Positions 1 to 8,748 of a stretch of 39,139 nt of DNA are shown here, piece by piece (positions within the stretch are counted from its first letter, which is position 1; each line of letters begins with the position of its first letter). The stretch lies in contig NZ_ALWW01000028.1 in the NCBI RefSeq assembly GCF_000344175.1, positions 1 through 39,139 of the forward strand. The letters are read 5' to 3'. Made by a program: the position numbers and the translations under genes. Origin of the DNA: Listeria fleischmannii subsp. fleischmannii LU2006-1. GTDB taxonomy: Bacteria; Bacillota; Bacilli; Lactobacillales; Listeriaceae. The notes beneath the pieces are model-generated. The model had not been told where the DNA came from. It did no database searches and saw only the letters and a program-made list of their open reading frames with translations.

Positions 1-87
1 TATTTTTAATTTCAAGCGATACGGTCACACTTCCAGGCAAATCTTTTCCGTTCTAATGTAGAATTAAACTTTCTTTTTTTCTCTACT

Positions 88-393
88 TTAATTTTCGTTT
101 ATTTTACTCTCTATTTGATTTTCTGTTTGCTTCAAATTCACATCATATACTTTACTTTCTGTTTGACTACTTTCACTCGAGTTTGTTCCAGATGAATAGT
201 TGATAACGCTATTTGAAACATCATTTAAACTTTTAAAGGCAATAAAAATCCCAACAATGGAGGCAATCATTAATACCATACCACTGCCAACCATGATAGC
301 ACCCACTTTTCTCCTCTTTGGGAAAAAAAGGATAATCACTCCGATAATGAATAGAATAAAGGAGAGCCCTCCACCCAAAATCCAAAATACCAT
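88..393 (-). CDS. Small two-TM membrane protein, unrecognised, probably truncated by indels
   Basis: I do not recognise this protein. From the ATG at 393 it reads 101 residues. There is a first hydrophobic helix at about residues 3-22, a basic turn (FPKRRK), a second helix at about 30-52, then a polar Ser/Gln/Asn-rich tail. I chose the 393 start because GGAG lies 7 nt upstream; the frame is open further 5' but has no better ribosome site. The hydrophobic part aligns by eye with the protein at 32276-32872, including the pattern of hydrophobics, basic turn and Gly-x-x-x-Ser. After the stop, other frames of the same strand encode beta-strand-like sequence (LPGSVTVSLEIKN) running to the window edge. 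The real protein may therefore continue into an extracellular Ig-like domain, with this stop caused by indels. It lies downstream of the rnjB terminator, so it is transcribed separately. Confidence 0.6.
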   Translation of the reverse strand: MVFWILGGGLSFILFIIGVIILFFPKRRKVGAIMVGSGMVLMIASIVGIFIAFKSLNDVSNSVINYSSGTNSSESSQTESKVYDVNLKQTENQIESKINEN

Positions 394-470
394 ATTCTGT
401 CTCCTTCTCTTATTAAAGATTGACTTCATCATATCATTTATAAGACATCGAAGTAAAGATGTGTAACTTA

Positions 471-504
471 AAAAGCTACAAAACCAAATGGTTTTGTAGC
501 TTTT
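471..504 (-). terminator. Intrinsic terminator after rnjB
   Basis: A perfect 15-bp stem (left arm 471-485, right arm 490-504) with a 4-nt loop is followed by an A/T-rich tract on both strands. It ends just past the rnjB stop and closes the asd-dapG-dapA-rnjB transcript. Confidence 0.9.
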
Positions 505-505
505 T

Positions 506-2173
506 TTATACTTCCATAATAATTGGTAAAATCATCGGACGACGTTTTGTCTGTTCAAATAAATAACGATTTAATTTATCGCGGATGTCTTGTTTTAATT
601 TCGCCCATTCAAATTCGTTTTCTTGTAAATTATCCAGCACAATTTTGCTTACAACTTTGGCCGATTCTTCAATTAAATGCTCCGATTCGCGTACGTAAAT
701 GAAACCGCGTGAAATAATTTCTGGTCCTGAAATAATCGATTTTGATTTGCGGTTTAAAGTCACCACTACAATAAAGATACCATCTTCAGAAAGTAGTTTG
801 CGATCGCGGAGTACAATGTTTCCAACGTCACCAACACCTAAACCATCAATCAGAGTATTGCCCGCATAAACACGATTTCCCATCGTCATTTTACCAGCCT
901 TATACTCTACAACATCTCCTTTTCCAGCTACAAAAACATTGGTTTTAGGAATCCCAACACTATATGCTAATTTCGCGTGACTAATTAACATACGGTATTC
1001 ACCATGAACTGGAATAAAATACGTCGGTTTAAGTAAATTTAACAACAGTTTTAAATCATCTTGGCTACCGTGACCGGAAATGAATAAATTGCGACTCATC
1101 GTTAAAACACGAGCGCCTGCCCGGTAAAGCATATCAATCGTTTTAGCCATCATCGTTTCAAGCGAAGGGCTTGGCGTAGTAGTAATATAAACCGTGTCAC
1201 CTGCTTTAATATTTAACTGCGGATGATTGCCTTTTGTCATTTGTTGAAGCGATTGAATCGGCTCTCCTAAATTCCCTGTTTCGATCACAGTAATTTCATG
1301 ATCTTTATATTTTTTCATTTCTTTCGCAGGAATAATCAAATCATCATCCACGACTAATTTATCTAATCGTCTTGTGATTTCCACTACTCGCTCTAGTTCT
1401 TTCCCTATGATAACCACTTTTCGTTTTGTCGCAGCTGAGGCATCAAGGACTTGTTGCAAGCGAATAACGTTTGAGGCCACACAGGCTACAATAATACGTC
1501 CTTCCGCCGTTCTAAATGCATGGCGAACCTCTTCTTCAATCTCACTATCACTTGAAGTTGTGCCCGCATGTTCCGCTTCTGAACTATCAGAAAGTAGCGC
1601 TAAGACGCCAGATTCTCCAATATCCGCAACAGCGCTTAAACTTGTTTCGTAACCATCTTTTGCAGACTGATCGATTTTAAAATCACCTGTATAAACAATG
1701 GCCCCCTCACTTGTATCTACAACAATTCCAACTGAATCAGGAATCGTATGTGTCGTTTTGAAAAAGCGGACACTAGCTTTACCAAATGGGACAACACTAT
1801 CCTCGTCGATTACTTGGAAGTTTTTAAAGCGAACCTTTTTATATTCTTTTACAGAGGATTTAGCTAGTTCAATCGTGAGTTCCGTTCCGTAAACAGGTGC
1901 TTTTACTTTTTGTAATAAATAGGGAAGTGCGCCAATGGCATCTTCATGACCGTGTGATAGAAAAATCGCCTTCACACGCTCCTTATTTTCTTCTAAATAT
2001 CGGAAATCAGGAATAACCACATCGATTCCGAGTAGTTCGTCTTCTGGGAACATTAACCCTGCATCTAGTATGAAGAGTTCTTCGTCCACTTCTACGACAT
2101 ACATGTTTTTTCCGCTTTCAGCCACTCCGCCAAGAGGGATGATTTTAATCTGTTTCGCTTTTTTTATCGTCAA
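506..2173 (-). CDS. rnjB: Ribonuclease J2
   Basis: This is a 555-residue metallo-beta-lactamase/beta-CASP ribonuclease of the RNase J family, which acts in mRNA turnover and rRNA maturation, usually in complex with RNase J1. The N-terminal fold shows GGVAESGKN and DAGLMFPEDE. The HxHxDH metal motif near residue 74 reads HGHEDA, with the last His replaced by Ala. The beta-CASP/hinge part contains SGHGSQ and PVHGEYRM. The C-terminus ends TKRRPMILPIIMEV, a typical RNase J tail. Sequence details (YVVEVDEELFILDAGLM, GLGVGDVGNIVLRD) and the position after dapA point to RNase J2 rather than J1; Bacillus subtilis has the same asd-dapG-dapA-rnjB order. The start is a TTG at 2173 with AAAGGAGG 8 nt upstream. 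The gene begins 14 nt after the frame-corrected end of dapA, so the two are co-transcribed. Confidence 0.92.
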   Translation of the reverse strand: MTIKKAKQIKIIPLGGVAESGKNMYVVEVDEELFILDAGLMFPEDELLGIDVVIPDFRYLEENKERVKAIFLSHGHEDAIGALPYLLQKVKAPVYGTELTIELAKSSVKEYKKVRFKNFQVIDEDSVVPFGKASVRFFKTTHTIPDSVGIVVDTSEGAIVYTGDFKIDQSAKDGYETSLSAVADIGESGVLALLSDSSEAEHAGTTSSDSEIEEEVRHAFRTAEGRIIVACVASNVIRLQQVLDASAATKRKVVIIGKELERVVEITRRLDKLVVDDDLIIPAKEMKKYKDHEITVIETGNLGEPIQSLQQMTKGNHPQLNIKAGDTVYITTTPSPSLETMMAKTIDMLYRAGARVLTMSRNLFISGHGSQDDLKLLLNLLKPTYFIPVHGEYRMLISHAKLAYSVGIPKTNVFVAGKGDVVEYKAGKMTMGNRVYAGNTLIDGLGVGDVGNIVLRDRKLLSEDGIFIVVVTLNRKSKSIISGPEIISRGFIYVRESEHLIEESAKVVSKIVLDNLQENEFEWAKLKQDIRDKLNRYLFEQTKRRPMILPIIMEV

Positions 2174-2187
2174 AGCGGAAACCTCCT

Positions 2188-3071
2188 TTAGCTTTTTTTC
2201 ATTTCTTTATAAAGCATTCGTAATTTTTCTGCTTGTTCCTTATTTACATCAACTAGCGGTAATCGAACAGGCCCAACATCGACCCCTTCTTCTCGTAATA
2301 AAACTTCGTTGGGGCGGGATTTGGAACGGCAAAAATCCCAGTCATAAGCGGAAGCAACTTCCGGTGAATTTCGGCTGCCTTTTTAACTTCCCCATTTTCA
2401 AACGATTGAATCATGTTTTTTAAATCAGGTCCTGCCACATGGCTAAGAACTGAAACAACGCCAGATCCACCAATAGATAAGATAGGTAATGTCAAACTAT
2501 CATCCCCACTATAAACGGAAAAATCATCCGCTGTTTCTTCAATAATCTTAGAAATATTATCTAAATTTCCGCTTGATTCTTTCACGGAAACAATATTATC
2601 CAATTTAGATAGCTGAATGATTGTTTCAGGTTCAATATTCACAACGGAACGCCCAGGAATATTGTAAATCATTATAGGTAAAGGAGATGCTTCAGCAATC
2701 GTTTTAAAATGCGCATAAAGACCATCTTGATTTGGCTTATTATAGTACGGCGCAACAATTAATGCCGCATCATAGCCACCAAGTTCTGCGACTTCTTTTG
2801 TAAAACGAATCGTTTCTTCTGTATTATTCGATCCCGTACCTGCAATGAGTTTTGCTCGCCCATCATTCGCTTTTACAACTTCTTTAAACAATTTAATTTT
2901 TTCATCATGGCTAAGCGTTGGAGACTCTCCTGTCGTACCTGAAACAACAAGCGCATCCGAGCCATTTTCAATTAGGTGATTCACAAGAGCGTGAATACGT
3001 TTACGGCAAACCACGTTTTTTTCTGGATGAATGGGTGTGACCATTGCTGTAATTACTTTTCCAAAATTCAT
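2188..3071 (-). CDS. dapA: 4-hydroxy-tetrahydrodipicolinate synthase, C-terminal frameshift
   Basis: DapA condenses aspartate semialdehyde with pyruvate in the cytosol, the first committed step to lysine and diaminopimelate. Visible family features are GTTGESPTL, the YNIPGRSVVN segment with the catalytic-triad Tyr, the Schiff-base Lys in VSVKESSGN, and GGSGVVS. The start is ATG 3071 (MNFGKVITAMVTP) with AGGAGG 7 nt upstream; upstream in-frame codons are not used. As read, the frame ends at 2253 with a non-family tail. One missing base near 2304 (AAGTT instead of AAGGTT on the coding strand) restores the sequence VLLREEGVDVGPVRLPLVD, ending at 2188, about 294 residues, the normal family length. 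The spacing to rnjB also becomes normal. I treat the gene as functional DapA with a probable sequence error; a real truncation would remove about 37 residues of native tail. Confidence 0.88.
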
Positions 3072-3099
3072 TTTTATTCCTCCTAAACGATTTAGGCCA

Positions 3100-4311
3100 T
3101 TATTCAAAATCAAGACAAAATGTATCATGCAAAGCATTAACTGCTTCGATTAAATCGGCTTCACTTACTAGAACCCAAATTGTAGTATGACTATCAGCAG
3201 ATTGCAAAATTTGAATGTTTTTCTTTGCAAGCGCGCGAACAATTTTCGCAGTGACACCTGGTACTCCTGTGATACCTGCACCAACAATCGAAACTTTCGC
3301 ACACTCCATTTTTGACATCACCATAAAGTCTTGTGCTTTTAAAAGTTTTTCAACGATATCTTTCTTTTCTTCGGGTATGGTGAAGACGATATGATCTGCT
3401 GAAATATTGATAAAGTCAAGGCTAATACCTGCATCTGCCAAGATTCGAAAAGCTAGTTCTTGCGTTTTCTGTTCATCCGTTTGAACAGAAACTTGCACTA
3501 AATCTGTCACATGTGCAATACCTGTGACAAGTCTTTCTTTAATATCAAAATGTCCAGCATCATTTAAAGAGGCCGCAACAAGTGTCCCTTCTCCGTCCAA
3601 ATAAGTAGAGCGAATCCGCATGGGGATTTTTGCGGTCATCGCGATTTCAACAGCTCGAGGGTGTATCACTTTTGCACCTTGATAAGCCATATTGGACACT
3701 TCTGAATAGCTGACTTGGCGTAAGCTTCTTGCATTCGATACAATACGAGGATCAGCCGTCATCATTCCGTCTACATCAGTAAAAATATCAACATAATGTG
3801 CGTTTAAAGCCACTCCGAGTGCAGCAGCCGAAGTATCACTGCCACCTCGTCCAAGCGTTGTCACATCATTTTGTTCATCAATTCCTTGGAAACCAGCAAC
3901 AACTAGCACATCATGTTGCTCTAAAGAAAGCATCATTCGCTCTGTATTTACTTCTAAAATTTTAGCATTTAAATAGTCAGAGGTCGTATGAATACCTGCT
4001 TGTCCGCCCGAAAAACCTTCTGCCTGAACACCAGCTTCTTTTAGCATATTTGTAAAAACGGCGCATGAAATAGTTTCCCCAACGGAGAGCAACATATCTT
4101 GTTCGCGGTTCGATAATTTTGTTTTCTTCGCGCCAATTAATTCAAGGAGTGTATCTGTCGCATAAGGGTCGCCGATACGACCAATTGCTGAGACAACGAC
4201 TACCACCTTGTAGCCATCTGAAACGGCGCGTTTAATGTGTTGAAATGCCATTTCGCGGGTCTCTTTATTTTGAACGGAAGTCCCGCCAAATTTTTGAACT
4301 ATAATTTTCAT
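3100..4311 (-). CDS. dapG: Aspartokinase (DapG type)
   Basis: Aspartokinase phosphorylates L-aspartate, the first step of the aspartate family pathway. The protein has about 403 residues from ATG 4311 (MKIIVQKFGGTSV), with a GAGGTG ribosome site; the longer open frame reaches back into asd and is not the start. The amino-acid kinase domain shows KFGGTSV at the N-terminus, VVVSAIGR, GGQAGI, and the TLGRGGSDTSA catalytic loop, followed by FTDVDGMMTADPRIV. Two C-terminal ACT domains follow from about residue 265. The gene lies 11 nt downstream of asd and just upstream of dapA. By gene order it corresponds to the diaminopimelate-responsive isoenzyme (aspartokinase I) of Bacillus; the effector is inferred from that family, not seen. 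Confidence 0.93.
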   Translation of the reverse strand: MKIIVQKFGGTSVQNKETREMAFQHIKRAVSDGYKVVVVVSAIGRIGDPYATDTLLELIGAKKTKLSNREQDMLLSVGETISCAVFTNMLKEAGVQAEGFSGGQAGIHTTSDYLNAKILEVNTERMMLSLEQHDVLVVAGFQGIDEQNDVTTLGRGGSDTSAAALGVALNAHYVDIFTDVDGMMTADPRIVSNARSLRQVSYSEVSNMAYQGAKVIHPRAVEIAMTAKIPMRIRSTYLDGEGTLVAASLNDAGHFDIKERLVTGIAHVTDLVQVSVQTDEQKTQELAFRILADAGISLDFINISADHIVFTIPEEKKDIVEKLLKAQDFMVMSKMECAKVSIVGAGITGVPGVTAKIVRALAKKNIQILQSADSHTTIWVLVSEADLIEAVNALHDTFCLDFE

Positions 4312-4322
4312 GACTTGCACCT

Positions 4323-5363
4323 CTAAATTAATTCTAATTCTATTAGGCTCTCTGCAATTTGAATGGAGTTCCAAGCCGCTCCCTTAAGTAAATTATCCGA
4401 TACAATCCACATATGAAGGCCTAGTGGATGATCTAAATCGCGCCGAATTCGTCCAACGAAAACTTCCTTTTTCCCAACAGCAGAAGCCGCTTGCGGATAA
4501 GTTTGTGTAGCTGGATTATCCTCTAGTACGACACCCTCTGCTTCTTTTAAAGTCGCCCTCACTTGTTCCACATCAACTTCTTTTTCCACCTCAATATAAA
4601 CCGACTCCGAGTGTCCTGAAACGACAGGAATTCGAACGCAGGTTGCTGCAACTTGAAGCGAAGCATCTTCCATAATTTTTTTCGTTTCATTCACCATTTT
4701 CATCTCTTCGTATGTATAATCATTCTCGGTGAAAACGTCAATTTGCGGCAGCGCATTGAACGCGATTTGATAATGTTTTTTATCCCCTTTTACAGGCATA
4801 ATTTCAGGTGTAAAAGATTCTTTGTCTAAAATAGCTCGTGACTGTTCTTCTAGTTCCCGAATAGCGGTGACACCAGAACCTGATACGGCTTGATAGGTTG
4901 AAACGATTACACGCTTTAATCCCCATTTTTTGCGAATAGGTTCAAGTGCTGCCACCATTTGAATGGTAGAACAATTGGGATTAGCAATAATCCCTTGATG
5001 ATTTTTTAGCGCAGATTTATTCACTTCCGGCACCACAAGAGGAACATTTTCATCCATTCGAAACGCACTTGTATTATCAATAACAATAGCACCTCGGTCG
5101 ACAGCTGCTTGAGCAAGTTGTTTGGAAACGGAGCCACCAGCGCTAAACAATGCAATATCAACACCTTCAAAAGATTCAGGTGTAGCTTCTTTTATAGTGA
5201 TTTCTTCCCCTTTAAAAGAAAGAGTCTGTCCAGCAGAACGAGCGGAAGATAAGAAGGATACTTGCTTAATCTTAAATGTTGCCGCCTCTTCTAATAACTG
5301 AATCATTTGAGTTCCTACTGCGCCAGTCGCACCCACAACGGCAATATGATAGCTTTTTGTCAT
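4323..5363 (-). CDS. asd: Aspartate-semialdehyde dehydrogenase
   Basis: Asd reduces aspartyl phosphate to aspartate semialdehyde with NADPH, the branch point for lysine/diaminopimelate and for threonine and methionine. The 346-residue length is normal. The N-terminal Rossmann motif [12 protein letters not shown], the active-site Cys in NPNCST, the QAVSGSG loop and the substrate-binding segment [10 protein letters not shown] are all present. The ATG at 5363 has AAGGAGGAAT just upstream. It is the first gene of asd-dapG-dapA-rnjB. Its upstream region carries a candidate extended -10 promoter and, further up, the terminator of the PBP gene, so the operon starts here. Confidence 0.95.
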   Translation of the reverse strand: MTKSYHIAVVGATGAVGTQMIQLLEEAATFKIKQVSFLSSARSAGQTLSFKGEEITIKEATPESFEGVDIALFSAGGSVSKQLAQAAVDRGAIVIDNTSAFRMDENVPLVVPEVNKSALKNHQGIIANPNCSTIQMVAALEPIRKKWGLKRVIVSTYQAVSGSGVTAIRELEEQSRAILDKESFTPEIMPVKGDKKHYQIAFNALPQIDVFTENDYTYEEMKMVNETKKIMEDASLQVAATCVRIPVVSGHSESVYIEVEKEVDVEQVRATLKEAEGVVLEDNPATQTYPQAASAVGKKEVFVGRIRRDLDHPLGLHMWIVSDNLLKGAAWNSIQIAESLIELELI

Positions 5364-5422
5364 TCATTATTCCTCCTTCAATTCGATTTCTTAAAAGTGT
5401 CTCTTGACTTTAAACTCTTTTC

Positions 5423-5431
5423 ATCATACCA
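5423..5431 (-). promoter_or_regulatory. Candidate extended -10 promoter for asd operon
   Basis: The minus strand reads TGGTATGAT, an extended -10 (TGn plus TATGAT), about 60 nt before the asd start. I see no good -35 hexamer at the usual distance. It lies between the upstream terminator and the first gene, where a promoter is expected. Confidence 0.5.
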
Positions 5432-5470
5432 TAATTCGCACCATTTCGCAGTTCTTTTCCACTTTTTTTA

Positions 5471-5507
5471 TAAAAAAAGACCTCGCCTAATTGGACAGGT
5501 GAGGTCT
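5471..5507 (-). terminator. Intrinsic terminator after penicillin-binding protein
   Basis: An 11-bp stem (478-488 with 497-507, one wobble) is followed on the minus strand by seven T. It begins a few bases past the PBP stop codon and separates that gene from asd. Confidence 0.88.
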
Positions 5508-5513
5508 CTAGAA

Positions 5514-7680
5514 TTATTTTTCCGTTTGTTTCGATTGCGCTTGTCTGGCTGCTTGCAAATTATTAATCGGTTGATTCACATTTGATGTTTCTTTTTTCGC
5601 TTCCGCGCGTTTTTTCTTGAGCTCAAAGTATTTATCAAACACTTCTTTTGAGATACTCATATTAATTTTACTATCACTATACCCGTCCCGATATTCCCAA
5701 GGGACAACAACAGCAATGGCAATTTCAGGTTTTTTAACAGGGGCATAGCCTACAAATGTTGTATTCCATACATCCGCCATTTTAGAACCCGTTTTAGGAC
5801 CATCATAAAAGCCTTGTGCGGTTCCTGTTTTACCTGCAACATCGTAATCAGAAGAATTAAATACTGTTCTGGCCGTTCCGTTTGAACCATGTGTTACTTG
5901 ATAAAAGCCATTTTGAACGGTTTTAATATCTGCTTCTGTGACACCTAGCCGATTTAGCACTTTAGGCTCGTTACTGGATGCCACTGTACCGACCGTATCA
6001 CCCGACGTACTTGGATTGCGAATTTCTTTGACCATGCTTGGTTGAACTCGTGAACCACCATTTGCAATCGTAGCTGAATACTGTGCAAGTTGAAGTGGTG
6101 TATAGGAATCATATTGACCGATCGCAAAGTCAAGAATTTTACCTGCTGTGTCGTCTGGACCTTTATAGCCTACTTGTTCGCCTGGTAAATCTATACCGGT
6201 ACGAATGCCTAGGCCAAATTGATTGTAATAATAACGCATCTTATCAAATGTTGTAAGTGGTGCACGAAGAGGACCATTACGCACATATTTCGCGCCTCCC
6301 ATTTTCATGGAAACTTGGTACATATAAGAGTTAGACGAGATTTCCAGTGCGCCTACAGGATTTAATGCAAGTGAGCGTTCTCCGTTTCTATTAAACCATG
6401 AACTTTTTGGTTTTGTTCCTTTAAAGACGATTGGTTGGTCAACAAAAACGGTATCTTTTGTAATTGCATCGCTCATAATACCGCCTAAAACAGTAGCACC
6501 TTTTACAGCAGATCCCATATTATAGGCGGTTGTAAATGTTCCTAGCGAATAATCTTCAAATTCACCTTTATCATTTATTTTTTGTCCGGCAAGGCTTAGC
6601 ACTTCGCCGCTATAAGGGTCCATTGCCACAACGAATGCTCTGTCAAGTAAGTCAGAACCACCAGCTGATTTCCCTTTTTTTAATATTATTTCGTAAAATT
6701 TCTTCTATTGCTTTTTGGAATTCTACATCTACAGAAAGTACGAGGTCTTTTCCTTTCGAACCTTCATTCTTCTGAACGGTTTCAATAATATTTCCTTGGT
6801 TATCGAGTACACTTTCTGATTGTGATTTTTGACCTGCTAATACATTTTGGTACTCTGCTTCTAAATAGCTTTTCCCAACGCGGTCATTCCGGCTATAGCC
6901 TTGTGATAAATAATACTCGGCCTTTTCTTTTGGAAGTCCTTCTTTAGCAGAAGAAACAGATCCTAAAATTGAGCGTAACGTTTCGTCATACGTGTAGAAA
7001 CGATTCCAGTCTGTTGTTGTATCAACGCCTGGTAAGCTCTCAAGGTTTTCACTTACGCGAGCAATTTCTTCATCGGTTACATCTTTACTTTTAACAACAG
7101 CTTCTGTCATTGCATAACCACTTGTCATTTTTTTATAGATAGTCGCAATGCGTTTGTCATCGGCACTCAGATTAGCTATATCATCTTTTGTTACTTTATC
7201 AACTTGAATTTTATATGATTTAGAAGCATCTAACGCCTGTTCTTTTGTTGTCAAGCGATTAAGCGATTCTTCTTCATGAGTTAAAATCCAGTAATCTTTC
7301 AAATCACGCTCAGTTAATTTCTCAGGTTCAACCTTAATCATCTTATCTAATTTCTGTGCAACTTGTAATGTCTCAGTTGGTTTCGTTTTTTGACTTCTTG
7401 TATACGTAATCGATTTTACGGCTGTATTACCAACAAGTAAATTATAATTACGATCATAAATGACACCACGCGGGACATTTTTTGAGACTGTAACATTTTC
7501 AGTTTCTTCAAGTTGTCGTTTATACGTATCTCCTTGGACAATTTGTACAATACCAAGGCGTAAAATGAGTACAGAGAATAAAATAAAAATGACGAAGAAA
7601 AGAATATTGAGACGGAGTGGAATTACGGCACGCTTTTTTTTCTTTGAGTTATCTTTCTTTTTTCTAAAATTCAGTTTCAC
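5514..7680 (-). pseudogene. pbpB1: Class B penicillin-binding protein, frame broken once
   Basis: This is a monofunctional transpeptidase that cross-links peptidoglycan at the outer membrane face. The N-terminal part (7680 to about 6680) has a basic cytoplasmic tail, one membrane anchor at about residues 22-42, and the dimerisation domain with NVPRGVIYDRN. The C-terminal part carries the catalytic motifs SAVK, SSN and KTGTAQ. The frame breaks at an A7 run (6675-6681, coding strand); dropping one A joins the halves through KKGKSAGGSDLLDRAFVVAMDP. The restored length is about 721 residues, family-like. The start is GTG 7680 with GAGAGGG upstream. Its position between asd and sodA matches PBPB1 of Listeria monocytogenes. 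I think the break is a homopolymer error. If real, the anchor and the enzyme domain would be made as separate pieces and the enzyme would be unanchored. Confidence 0.85.
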
Positions 7681-7719
7681 CTATCACAAACCCTCTCTTA
7701 AAAGATAATACCTTTTATC

Positions 7720-7748
7720 ATTGTAGCCGAAAACACACAAATTTTCCA
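7720..7748 (-). promoter_or_regulatory. Promoter for penicillin-binding protein gene
   Basis: The minus strand reads TGGAAA (7743-7748), a 17-nt spacer, then TACAAT (7720-7725), a reasonable sigma-A promoter about 40 nt before the GTG start. Confidence 0.55.
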
Positions 7749-7796
7749 CCTTCACTGAGTTAGAATTTCATTAAAAATAGTATAAGAAATCATAAA

Positions 7797-7826
7797 GAGC
7801 CGCGACTAGTTCACTAGTCGCGGCTC
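7797..7826 (-). terminator. Strong hairpin after sodA, likely terminator
   Basis: A perfect 13-bp GC-rich stem (7797-7809 with 7814-7826) with loop TTCA lies 20 nt past the sodA stop. The T tract on the minus strand is short (TTTATGATTT), so termination may be partial. It also sits upstream of the PBP promoter. Confidence 0.75.
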
Positions 7827-7845
7827 CTATTGTTATTTTTTTTAC

Positions 7846-8454
7846 TTATTTCGCTGCCTCATATCTTTTTGATACTTCATCCCAATTCACAACATTCCAG
7901 AATGTGTCAATATATTCAGGACGACGGTTTTGGAATTTCAAGTAGTAGGCATGTTCCCAGACATCTAAACCTAAAACAGGTGTATACCCATCGCTAAGCG
8001 GAGAGTCTTGGTTTGGTAAACTAATAATTTCAAGCTCACCATTTTTCACAACAAGCCACGCCCAACCAGAGCCAAAACGAGCAACAGCTGCATCAGCAAA
8101 TTTTGATTTAAAATCTGAAAAGCTTCCAAATTTCGCATCAATAGCGGATTTTAGTTCGCCGCTAGGCTCCCCGCCGCCACTTGGACTTAAAATAGACCAA
8201 AATAGTGTATGATTAGCATGTCCACCACCATTGTTACGGACAGCTGTACGAATATTTTCAGGGACACGATCCAAATTAGCCACTAATTCTTCAACAGGAA
8301 GACTAGCTAAATCGTCATGGCCTTTTAGTGCATCATTTAATTTTGTTACATAAGTATTGTGATGTTTAGAATAATGGATTTCCATTGTTTCCTTATCAAA
8401 GTTAGGCTCTAATGCATCATAAGTATATGGTAGTTTTGGTAATTCATATGTCAT
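7846..8454 (-). CDS. sodA: Superoxide dismutase, Mn type
   Basis: This enzyme dismutates superoxide to hydrogen peroxide and oxygen in the cytosol. The 202-residue length is typical. Metal ligands are visible: His in [11 protein letters not shown] (about residue 27), His in [11 protein letters not shown] (about 82), and Asp and His in [15 protein letters not shown] (about 164 and 168). The GGGHANH segment is characteristic of the Mn/cambialistic forms. The start is ATG 8454 with AAGGAGG 8 nt upstream. The gene appears monocistronic: a strong hairpin follows, and a 290-bp upstream region with two inverted repeats separates it from the divergent DUF1189 gene. Confidence 0.96.
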   Translation of the reverse strand: MTYELPKLPYTYDALEPNFDKETMEIHYSKHHNTYVTKLNDALKGHDDLASLPVEELVANLDRVPENIRTAVRNNGGGHANHTLFWSILSPSGGGEPSGELKSAIDAKFGSFSDFKSKFADAAVARFGSGWAWLVVKNGELEIISLPNQDSPLSDGYTPVLGLDVWEHAYYLKFQNRRPEYIDTFWNVVNWDEVSKRYEAAK

Positions 8455-8577
8455 TCTAAAATTCCTCCTTGAATAATAAAATTTTGATTGTGCGTAAACA
8501 AATCAGACTATGTCTATGGACTTAGTAATCCCATTAAAAGGCATGTGACACCTGCCACTTTATCCTATCGCTTACAT

Positions 8578-8602
8578 CTTTTAGACTAGCACTTTCTAAA
8601 AG
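8578..8602. repeat. Inverted repeat between sodA and DUF1189 gene
   Basis: Perfect 8-bp arms CTTTTAGA and TCTAAAAG are separated by 9 bp. This fits a dimeric regulator site or a leader hairpin of either divergent gene. I cannot match it to a known operator. Confidence 0.5.
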
Positions 8603-8626
8603 TACATGCAATTTTTCTGCTTGAAA

Positions 8627-8655
8627 TTGATTTTAAGCCAAAATCAAGCTATGAT
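8627..8655 (+). promoter_or_regulatory. Promoter for DUF1189 gene overlapping an inverted repeat
   Basis: TTGATT (8627-8632), a 17-nt spacer, then TATGAT (8650-8655) form a good sigma-A promoter. The -35 and spacer are also a perfect 8-bp inverted repeat, TTGATTTT-AAGCC-AAAATCAA (8627-8647). A protein bound there would block the promoter. Confidence 0.6.
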
Positions 8656-8748
8656 AATAGAGCGAAAGAAGTTGAGATGTTACGCGCTTAATTATTCTCT
8701 TCCCTCTTCGAAAAATTTAAAACAAGCTGTGAGGTGCTTACGAAAAAA

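Noticed and set aside
6670-6685. Transcriptional slippage restoring the PBP frame
   Set aside because: Runs of 5-7 A are short for efficient polymerase slippage, which usually needs about nine or more, and it would have to act at many loci including a 5-A run.
8455-8560. A sigma-B or PerR-type site for sodA
   Set aside because: GTTTAC occurs at 8490-8500 (minus strand), but there is no GGGTAT at the right distance and no PerR palindrome.
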